Positions 19,428 through 26,221 of a stretch of DNA of 64,000 nt are shown here, piece by piece (the stretch's first letter is position 1; every line of letters begins with the position of its first letter). The stretch spans positions 5,891,001 through 5,955,000 of the forward strand of contig NZ_FMHW01000002.1 in assembly GCF_900090325.1 (NCBI RefSeq). The letters run 5' to 3'. Made by a program: the position numbers and the translations under genes. Below the pieces are notes generated by a model. It had not been told where the DNA came from. It ran no database searches and saw only the letters and a program-made list of their open reading frames with translations. The DNA comes from Micromonospora pallida (GTDB taxonomy: Bacteria > Actinomycetota > Actinomycetes > Mycobacteriales > Micromonosporaceae).

Positions 19428-19998
19428 CGGCCGGCCGCGACGGCGAAAGGCCGGCGTCCAGTGTGCCGGTTCCCTGACCACGGCATCAAGCGGCGGCGAT
19501 CGCGGAGGTTTCGACGGGCAGAGCGTTCAGGTATCGGCAAAAGTCGACGTGCAACTTGCATGCGGCAGGTCACTCGTGCAGTCTGTCCGCATGGCTCGGG
19601 TTACGCACCGTTTCGATTTGGCTCCACAGCGCGGTCAACGCGCCGCGAACAACCGGGACAAAGCCTACCCGAACAGGACAAACAAACCTGCCTCCGGAGT
19701 AAGGACCTCGCCGCTGGACGCCTGTCGGCTTCGGCGGCGGGAGCGGTAGCCGGAAGCAGTCGGATGTTGGTCGGGTGCCGGGTCCGCCACCAGCGGGCAC
19801 GGCCCCACCAGCATCACCTCACCATGCCGGTCCGTCCCCGCGGTACCCCGCGTTCGGGCCGGAAATGTCGTTCACGCCTTCCGCCGGCGTGTCGCCGGCC
19901 GATCCCTCACAGGAGCCGATGTGCTTCCCCGCTCTGGTGACGTACTGCACGTGACTCGTGCGGCAAGCGTGCAGTTTCGCCGGTCGATACTGTTCCGC
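19428..19998. other. gene-poor region with CGTGCA-type dyads
   Basis: No confident gene. A 52-residue + strand frame at 19591-19749 (MARVTHRFDLAPQRG) is possible but has no good ribosome site. Two short stretches share clustered CGTGCA/TGCACG words: 19548-19591 (CGTGCAACTTGCATGC then CTCGTGCAG) and 19944-19975 (CTGCACGTGACTCGTGC then CGTGCAG). The second ends ~25 nt before the GTG of the next gene. They look like operator clusters for one DNA-binding protein (inference). Confidence 0.3.
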
Positions 19999-20208
19999 GT
20001 GATCCGCGTGCTGGACCTGCCGGTCTTCGACGGCTGGCTCTGGCTCGAGGGCTACGAACTGAACCCGGCGGGCGAGGCGGTCAGCAAAAGATCGATCTTC
20101 GTGCAACGCGCTGGTCTGGCGCTGGTCAAGGCCGCGCCCGAGCCTCGGCCGCAGGCCGTCCCGGCGGCCCGGCGGCCGGCCGCCAGAACTCCGGTCCGAG
20201 TGGGCTGA
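19999..20208 (+). CDS. small conserved hypothetical protein (69 aa)
   Basis: Starts with VIRVLDLPVFDGWLWLEGYE at GTG 19999. The first ~50 residues are ordered-looking and Trp-rich (WLWLEGYELNPAGEAVSKRS), the last 20 are Pro/Ala/Arg-rich. I believe I have seen similar short proteins in other actinobacteria but know no function. There is no signal peptide or membrane segment. The start was chosen because a CGTGCA-type dyad and a possible promoter lie directly upstream and the protein pattern begins there. Confidence 0.6.
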   Translation: MIRVLDLPVFDGWLWLEGYELNPAGEAVSKRSIFVQRAGLALVKAAPEPRPQAVPAARRPAARTPVRVG

Positions 20209-20306
20209 GCTGGGCATTTCCCGGGTACGGCACGGGCGGCGGCCCTAGACTGGACCTGCCCACCCCGGCAGGCGACACCCCGCACGTCCCGGACCCTGAA
20301 CCTGGG

Positions 20307-20771
20307 ATGACCATGCTCAACCACACCGCCGCCCGTCGGCGTCCGCTGTCCCGTGTCGGCTACGCCGCCGGCCTGCTCGCCCTGATCGGCGCCGCGACCG
20401 CGCTCGTGGTCGTGGTCCGGGTACCGGCCCACTCCACCACCCACCTGACCGCTCCGGCCCCGCCGAGCCTCTCCGCACACGGCGGAGTCCCGGCGGGCGG
20501 AGGACCGGCCGATCTGACGAACTCCGGCACCGTCGGTCACCGGAACGGGACGGGCGCGGGACAACGGGACAACGTACCTTCCCCGCCTGTCGGGTCGACC
20601 GTTCCGACGGTCGACGCCCGGCGGGCGGCCCCGCCCCGGGGCGCCGGACCGGACCGGGGCGGCGGTCCGCCGGAGGATCTCCACCGATCCCTGGTCTGGT
20701 CCGGTCTGCTCGGGTTGGCCATCTCCCTGACCGGCCTGGGCATCGTCGGATCGCGCCGCCGGAGGTGGTGA
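20307..20771 (+). CDS. membrane/wall-associated hypothetical with N- and C-terminal helices
   Basis: 154 residues: basic N-terminus, helix VGYAAGLLALIGAATALVVVV, a ~90-residue Thr/Pro/Gly-rich low-complexity segment, and a C-terminal helix (WSGLLGLAISLTGLGIVG) ending in RRRRW. The C-terminal 'helix plus Arg tail' resembles a cell-wall or membrane retention tail, but no LPxTG/LAxTG-like motif precedes it, so I do not call it a sortase substrate. Convergent with the PASTA gene (5 nt apart). Function unknown. Confidence 0.62.
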   Translation: MTMLNHTAARRRPLSRVGYAAGLLALIGAATALVVVVRVPAHSTTHLTAPAPPSLSAHGGVPAGGGPADLTNSGTVGHRNGTGAGQRDNVPSPPVGSTVPTVDARRAAPPRGAGPDRGGGPPEDLHRSLVWSGLLGLAISLTGLGIVGSRRRRW

Positions 20772-20775
20772 GCGC

Positions 20776-21498
20776 TCATCGGCTCGCGGCGGCAGTCGGG
20801 GTACGGCCGGTGGTCGGCGGCGGGGTCGGGGCCGGGGAGGCTCCGGATGGGCTGGTCGGCTGGCTGCCCTCGGAGACGACCAGGGTGACGTCGGTACCGA
20901 CCGGCACCCGCTCGCCCGCCTTCGGCTCGGTCCCGAGCACCGTTCCGGCCGGCCGGTCCGAGCGACGCAGTTCTGACCGGTACCCCAGGCCCAGCCGGTC
21001 CAGCGCGGCCTCGGCGGCTGACCGGGGCAGCCCGACCAGGTTCGGCATCGGCACCCGGGCCTGAGTGGTCGGTGCCCTGGTGCTCGGCGAGGTCGGCGGT
21101 GCGCTGGTCGGCGGCTCCGCACTCGGCGAGGGCAGCGGCGACCGTGGGGTGGCCTCCGGTCCGGTTCGGGCGACCAGCCACAGGCCGAGACCCAGCACAG
21201 CGAAGGCGGCCAGTGCCACCGAGGCCACCACGATCGGCATCCACCATCGTCGATCACCCTGGTCCTCGACGTACCACTCGGCCGGCGCGGCCTCCGCGTC
21301 GTGGGCGGACCTCGGCGGGGGTACCTCCGCCCGACCCGACCAGGCGGTGGTCGCCGGTCGTACCCGCGTGGGTTCCCTGGGCGGCCCGGCCGGGGTGTCC
21401 GGACGTCCGTCCGGCGGCCGGCCACCCGACGGTGCGACGCCTCCCGGCCGACCCTCGGGCGTCTTTCCGGTCCACGGTTCCTGGCGGTCGTCGCTCAT
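20776..21498 (-). CDS. membrane-anchored PASTA domain protein
   Basis: 240 residues. A ~90-residue charged/Pro-rich cytoplasmic part is followed by one helix (WWMPIVVASVALAAFAVLGLGLWLV), a Ser/Thr/Pro linker and a single PASTA domain (VPMPNLVGLPRSAAEAALDRLGLGY...GTVLGTEPKAGERVPVGTDVTLVVS), then a Thr/Pro tail. PASTA domains bind muropeptides or lipid II, or act as spacers. It has no kinase domain, so it may be a decoy, co-receptor or wall-anchoring factor that works alongside PknB (inference). The gene stands alone. Confidence 0.88.
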   Translation of the reverse strand: MSDDRQEPWTGKTPEGRPGGVAPSGGRPPDGRPDTPAGPPREPTRVRPATTAWSGRAEVPPPRSAHDAEAAPAEWYVEDQGDRRWWMPIVVASVALAAFAVLGLGLWLVARTGPEATPRSPLPSPSAEPPTSAPPTSPSTRAPTTQARVPMPNLVGLPRSAAEAALDRLGLGYRSELRRSDRPAGTVLGTEPKAGERVPVGTDVTLVVSEGSQPTSPSGASPAPTPPPTTGRTPTAAASR

Positions 21499-21725
21499 GG
21501 CACGTCCTTCGCGGCCAAGCGGACATCAGGCCCGCTACCGTCCAAACTACTCTCTTAACGGCGATCAACTGCGAATCATCAACAACCGCCCAGGCTGTCA
21601 TCCGGTTCGGTTGCCCCACCGGCGGCGCCCGCCGGCCAGTTCCGGCGTACGACCCCGCCCTCCCGCCCTCTCCGGCCCCGCGCCACCGGTCGCCGGAAAA
21701 CCAGCGGGGCGCTACGCTGCCCGGC

Positions 21726-23135
21726 ATGGCCGTACGGGGCTGGGGAGGAACGCTGGCGACCGCCGTCGGCATCGCTGCCGCCGTGGGCGCCGCCCAACTC
21801 GGCTTCGGCTACGGGCTGGGCATCGTCACCTGGACGCCTCCGGACACCGCTGCCGGCGGGTTGCCCGACCCGGTCTGGACGGCGGGCCTGGCCTGGGCCA
21901 CCTGGATCGCGGCCACCTCGACCGTCGCCGGGGCGGTGGGCGCACAGCGCCTCACCCGGCGGTCCACCAGCGGCGCTCACGCCCGGAGCCGTCCGAGCGG
22001 GATCCCTTCCGCCCTGGCGGCGGCCCTCGGCGCGCTGGTGACCGTGCTGCTCGTGGCGGTACCGGCCGGCGCGGCGAACCCGACCGACAGCACCGAGCCG
22101 CAGAGCGTGGCCGCCGCGTACGCCGGGGCGGGCGTGGTGGTCGGAGTCCTCTTCGCGGTCTGGGCCCTGCGGTCACCGGCAGCGGCGGCCAACATAGTCG
22201 CCAGCGTCGGTTGGCTCTGGTTGCTCGCAGTGGTCGCGGTCGTCGACGCGGTGCTCGCCGGTCGGGGGACGACCAGTGCCGGACTCGGGGTCTGGCAGCT
22301 CTCCGCCGACCGTCCCGCGTACTGGCTCGGTGACTTCTACTGGCCGACGGCGGTGTTGTCGCTCGGCTCGGCCCTGGTCGTTGGAGCGTTGGCGGCGCGC
22401 CGGGCCGCCCGCTCGACGCACCTGCGGGTCGGGGCCGCCGTCTCCGGAACGGCGGGGCCGCTCCTGGTCGCCGTTGCCTTTCTGCTGACGGTGCCCCGAC
22501 TGGTCCAGATCGACGCCGAGCAACTCTCCGCGCAACTCGTCGCGGCGTACGCGGTGGTCGCCGGAGTTGCCGGCTCGGCCCTGGTCAGCGCCCTGGCCCA
22601 GCGCCGGGAGGCGAAGACCGTGCCGGGCAGTCCGGAGGTCACCACCGCGACGGCCGACGCGGAACAGACCGCCGCGAACGCCCATGCCGATGCCGACGCC
22701 GCCACCCCGGCGGCCGCACCGGCTCTGCCGGCACCGACCGGAGAGCCGGCCCCGGCGGGGGAAGCGGTGCCTACGGGAGAAGCAGTGCCGGCGGAAGAAG
22801 CAGTGCCGGCGGAAGAAGCGGTGCCGGCGGGAGAAGCAGTGCCGGCGGGAGAAGCGGTGGTGCTGGAGGCGGCACCCCTGGAGTCGGATACCGGCGCGTC
22901 GCGTCGTCCTGCCACCAGGTCTACGCCGAGAGTGCCCCGCCCCCGCCGCGCGAAGCCGCCTGTCGACCCGGGCCCCGGACCAGCCGAATCGGCCACCAAA
23001 GGGGGCGTGGCCCCCGGCGGGCCCACCCCGGATACCGCCGAACCGGACGGGGCAGTCGGAACCCCGTCCGCCGACGGACCGGCTTCCGAACCCCGGCCCC
23101 GGGGCCGCGCCGCGTCCCGACGCCCCCGCGACTGA
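21726..23135 (+). CDS. multi-pass membrane protein with repeat-rich C-terminal tail
   Basis: 469 residues. Roughly seven or eight hydrophobic segments occupy 1-290 (for example TLATAVGIAAAVGAAQLGFG and LAAALGALVTVLLVAVPAGA). The remaining ~180 residues are low-complexity. They include five GEAVP/EEAVP-type six-residue repeats at about 345-378, encoded by 18-bp direct repeats near 22760-22860, then a Pro/Arg-rich end. The ATG at 21726 begins the first helix. I do not recognise the family; similar multi-helix proteins with Ala/Pro tails occur in Micromonosporaceae. Function unknown. Confidence 0.8.
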   Translation: MAVRGWGGTLATAVGIAAAVGAAQLGFGYGLGIVTWTPPDTAAGGLPDPVWTAGLAWATWIAATSTVAGAVGAQRLTRRSTSGAHARSRPSGIPSALAAALGALVTVLLVAVPAGAANPTDSTEPQSVAAAYAGAGVVVGVLFAVWALRSPAAAANIVASVGWLWLLAVVAVVDAVLAGRGTTSAGLGVWQLSADRPAYWLGDFYWPTAVLSLGSALVVGALAARRAARSTHLRVGAAVSGTAGPLLVAVAFLLTVPRLVQIDAEQLSAQLVAAYAVVAGVAGSALVSALAQRREAKTVPGSPEVTTATADAEQTAANAHADADAATPAAAPALPAPTGEPAPAGEAVPTGEAVPAEEAVPAEEAVPAGEAVPAGEAVVLEAAPLESDTGASRRPATRSTPRVPRPRRAKPPVDPGPGPAESATKGGVAPGGPTPDTAEPDGAVGTPSADGPASEPRPRGRAASRRPRD

Positions 23136-23207
23136 CGGCCAGCCAGCCGCCCCGCGCGGGCTGGTGGCCCCGCGACTGGCCGGCCGTCCCGGGCCGCCGG
23201 CCGTCCC

Positions 23208-23286
23208 GGCGGCCCGGCGGCCCGGCGGCCCGGCGGCCCGGCGGCCCGGCGGCCCGGCGGCCCGGCGGCCCGGCGGCCCGGCGGCC
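23208..23286. repeat. tandem 8-bp repeat (GGCGGCCC, nine full copies)
   Basis: Nine head-to-tail copies of GGCGGCCC cover 23208-23279, and a tenth partial copy reaches 23286, right at the stop codon of the ligase gene on the - strand. The unit length is not a multiple of three, so coding through it would cycle frames. It lies between two convergent genes. Slipped-strand length changes are expected here, and the array can fold into GC hairpins that might act as a terminator. Confidence 0.95.
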
Positions 23287-24765
23287 TCAGTCGACCGGCC
23301 AGGTGTGCACCGGCTCGTTGGTGTGTTGCAGCTCGGCGTAGCGCCGCACCATGTGCTGCAACGCCGCGTCGCGGTCCATGCCCCGGTGCCGCTGGGCCGC
23401 CCAGACCGTCTCGGTCTGCCAGACCGCACCGTTGCGGCCGGTACGGCAGCGCTGCTCGATGATGCCGAGCAGCCGGTCGCGTTCGGCCGGGTCGACGCCG
23501 AACCGGTCCAGTCCGGTAGCCGCCTTCGGCAGCAGCACGTCGAGCACCAACTGGCCGACCGGCACCTCACCCAGCCGGGGCCAGTGCAGCACCGCGCCCA
23601 GGCCACGCCGGGCGGCGGCGTGGAAGTTCTCCTCGGCAGAACTGAAGGTGAGCTGGCTCCAGATCGGGCGGTCGGACTCGGCGAGCCCCCGGGCGAGCCC
23701 GAAGTAGAAGGCGGCATTGGCCAGCATGTCCACCACCGTCGGACCGGCGGGCAGCACCCGGTTCTCCACCCGTAGGTGTGGCCGGCCGTCCATGATGTCG
23801 TACACCGGGCGGTTCCAGCGGTAGACGGTGCCGTTGTGCAGCCGCAGCTCGCTCAGCTCGGGGACGCCACCGGCGTGCAGCACGTCGACCGGGTCCTCGT
23901 CGTCGCAGATGGGCAGCAGGGGCGGAAAGTAGCGGACGTTCTCCTCGAACAGGTCGAAGATCGAGGTCACCCACCGCTCGCCGAACCACACCCGCGGGCG
24001 TACCCCCTGGGCCTTGAGTTCGTCCGGCCGGGTGTCGGTGGCCTGCTCGAAGAGGGCGATCCGGGTCTCCGCCCAGAGTTGGCGGCCGTACAGGTACGGC
24101 GAGTTCGCCCCGACGGCGACCTGGACGCCCGCGATGGCCTGGGAGGCGTTCCAGTAGTCGGCGAAGCTGTCCGGGGCGACCTGGAGATGGAACTGAAGGC
24201 TGGTGCAGGCCGCTTCCGGGGCGATCGAGTCGGTGTGCGTCTGCAACCGTTCCACGCCCCGGATGTCGAGTTCGATGTCCTCGCCCCGGGCCCCCACGAT
24301 CTGGTCGTTGAGCACCCGGTAGCGCTCGTCCTTGGAGAGGTTGTCGGCGATCAGGTGCTCATCGGTGAGGGTGGGCAGGATGCCGACCATGACGATGGTG
24401 GCGTCGGACCGCGCCGCCCGTTCCCCGGCCCGGGACAGACTGCCGCGCAGGTCCTGCTCGTACTCGGTGAAGCCCCGGCCGCCGATCAGCCGGGGTTTGG
24501 CGTTCAGTTCCAGGTTGAACCTGCCCAGCTCGGTCTGGAACAGCGGGTCGGCGATGTCGGCGAGGATCTCGTCGTTGCGCATCGCCGGTTCGGCCGCCGC
24601 GTCGACCAGGTTGAGTTCGATCTCCAGCCCCGTCATCGGGCGGTCCGCGTCGAAGCCGAAGTCGTCGAGCATCAGCGCGAAGACGTCCAGACATCGCCGG
24701 ACCTTCTGCCGGTAGCGGACCCGGTCCTCTCGGGAGAAGGCGCCCTGCACGACGTCTCTGCCCAT
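23287..24765 (-). CDS. glutamate-cysteine ligase family (GCS2) protein
   Basis: 492 residues from ATG 24765 (GGGAGG 6 nt upstream). GCS2 features: TGLEIELNLVD, NLELNAKP, HLQVAPDSFADYWNAS, GANSPYLYG, and a late RVENRVLPAGPT motif. GCS2 enzymes form gamma-glutamyl amide bonds; actinobacteria use related ligases such as EgtA for ergothioneine, but also many uncharacterised homologues. There is no egtB/C/D nearby, so I do not name it EgtA. Its stop codon directly abuts the 8-bp repeat array. Confidence 0.88.
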   Translation of the reverse strand: MGRDVVQGAFSREDRVRYRQKVRRCLDVFALMLDDFGFDADRPMTGLEIELNLVDAAAEPAMRNDEILADIADPLFQTELGRFNLELNAKPRLIGGRGFTEYEQDLRGSLSRAGERAARSDATIVMVGILPTLTDEHLIADNLSKDERYRVLNDQIVGARGEDIELDIRGVERLQTHTDSIAPEAACTSLQFHLQVAPDSFADYWNASQAIAGVQVAVGANSPYLYGRQLWAETRIALFEQATDTRPDELKAQGVRPRVWFGERWVTSIFDLFEENVRYFPPLLPICDDEDPVDVLHAGGVPELSELRLHNGTVYRWNRPVYDIMDGRPHLRVENRVLPAGPTVVDMLANAAFYFGLARGLAESDRPIWSQLTFSSAEENFHAAARRGLGAVLHWPRLGEVPVGQLVLDVLLPKAATGLDRFGVDPAERDRLLGIIEQRCRTGRNGAVWQTETVWAAQRHRGMDRDAALQHMVRRYAELQHTNEPVHTWPVD

Positions 24766-25307
24766 CTGTCCTCCCGGCGCGAGGCGCGGTCGGCGCGGCC
24801 CGGGGGACCGGCGACGGCGCGTTGTGGTCTTCCACGTTAGGAGCACCGCCCGCGTCGGGGCCAGAGGTCGTGGCCCGTGGTCGACACAGGTCACGCCCAC
24901 GGCCCCGACGGGAAGGCGCCTGCCGTATCCCTACCCGGTCGTGGTCCGTACGGCACAGGACGAGCAACGAGCAACCCGTGACAAATCGCACCCGCCCCGC
25001 CGCATCCGATCCATCCCTCCGGTACGACCACCCTACATTCTATTCAAGAACATAGATTTGCCGAGAACTGTGGAGATACGTCACAGGCACGCTCTGCCCA
25101 CCTTCGTGCGACGAGTGGAACCCGACCCACTTGTGACCCTGGTCCAGCATGGTGGTGCCCAGGCGACGAAGCGACCACCCTTGCCCGCCCGACGGGCGCC
25201 GACGGCGGGGGTGTCGACCCGAGCACCCGACATGGAGGCAAGTTAATTGCGCTAGCAGATATCCACTCAACAAAATTCCCAACATCAATGACTGATAGGA
25301 TGCCCGA
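24766..25307. other. divergent intergenic region, ligase gene / MarR gene
   Basis: 542 bp without a convincing gene. Two AT-rich islands stand out against the GC-rich background. One at 25033-25062 contains TCTAT-N8-ATAGA, a dyad of the size MarR-type repressors bind. The other, at 25243-25302, precedes the MarR gene and holds its likely -10 box. No repeats or RNA genes seen. Confidence 0.5.
25296..25301 (+). promoter_or_regulatory. likely -10 box of the MarR gene (leaderless mRNA)
   Basis: TAGGAT lies 6 nt before the GTG start at 25308, the distance expected if transcription begins at the start codon itself. No ribosome-binding site precedes the GTG, in keeping with a leaderless transcript. 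The -35 region is weak. Confidence 0.45.
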
Positions 25308-25844
25308 GTGACCAAGAACGTCATGGACGACCCTCGAATCACCGCTGTCGGCCTGCTCGTCGAGGCACATGCCGGCCTGTTGGCCCGATTCGCCACCCAG
25401 TACGAGGAGAACGGCCTCTCCGCCGTCGAGTTCGAAGTGCTCACCCGACTCGCCCGGTCCCCCGCCAACCAACTGCGAATGACCGACCTGGCCGCGCAGA
25501 CCTCGCTCTCCACCAGCGGCGTGACCCGGGTGGTGGATCGGATGGAGCGGGACGGGTTGGTCTGCCGCCGCGCCTGCGCCTCCGACCGCCGCAGTTCGTA
25601 CGCGGTGGTCACCCGGTCCGGGCTGGACCGGCTCAACAAGACCCTGCCCGGCCACCTGATGATCATCGATCAGTGGTTCACCGGCCAGCTCGAGCCAGCC
25701 GAGTTGGCGGCGCTGCTGCACGCCCTCCGCAAGGTTCGCGACGCGGTTCACCCAGGGGCCACCGCAGGCAGCCAGGATTCCGCACCAGACGACGCGGCAC
25801 CGATGAAACCGGAACAGCCCGCCATTCATGCCGGGCGGCGGTGA
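25308..25844 (+). CDS. MarR family transcriptional regulator
   Basis: 178 residues with a winged helix-turn-helix (FEVLTRLARSPANQLRMTDLAAQTSLSTSGVTRVVDRMERDGLVCRRACASDRRSSYAVVT) at about 45-105, flanked by dimerisation helices. The wing carries DRRSS in place of the usual DRR-x. The tail of ~30 residues is acidic/disordered. Dimeric DNA-binding repressors of this type often control an adjacent divergent gene, here the GCS2-type ligase, and bind small aromatic or oxidant ligands. The start is GTG 25308; an in-frame ATG at 25323 is an alternative. Confidence 0.93.
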   Translation: MTKNVMDDPRITAVGLLVEAHAGLLARFATQYEENGLSAVEFEVLTRLARSPANQLRMTDLAAQTSLSTSGVTRVVDRMERDGLVCRRACASDRRSSYAVVTRSGLDRLNKTLPGHLMIIDQWFTGQLEPAELAALLHALRKVRDAVHPGATAGSQDSAPDDAAPMKPEQPAIHAGRR

Positions 25845-26221
25845 TCGGAACGCGCCGGATCGTACGGCCAGTGTCATCGGGGGACAGGCACCGGCAGAAC
25901 GACCGGCAGAAGTGACCGACACCCGCCATCATCCCGGAGAAAATGGACAACGGCTTCCAATGGCCACCGCTAACCTTCCCTTTCAGCGGGGACACCGGGG
26001 GGTGACGGCGCGAGCGATGAGCGAGGGGTAGCACCACAAAGGGGGCTTCTTCGCTCGCGCCTTCCCGGAGGCCGTACCGACGGAACCGCACTGACCGAAC
26101 CGAACCGCACTGACCGAACCGCACCGGCCGTGCCGCGCTTACCGACACACCGGCCGTGCCACACCACCGGAACCGCGCCGACGGAACTGCCGCCCGCGCG
26201 GCCAGCCAACCGGCACTCCGC
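25845..26221. other. convergent intergenic region with long hairpin and short repeats
   Basis: No gene. A ten-base arm GGCGCGAGCG (26007-26016) pairs with CGCTCGCGCC (26052-26061) around a 35-base loop that also contains a run GGGGG; this may end transcription from both sides. Beyond it, at 26080-26170, ACCGCACTGACCGA-like and CCGGCCGTGCC elements are each repeated twice. Confidence 0.5.

Noticed and set aside
23130..23290. Coding sequence through the 8-bp repeat
   Set aside because: The 8-bp period shifts frame each copy and the apparent peptide (PGGPAARR...) is only repeat translation.
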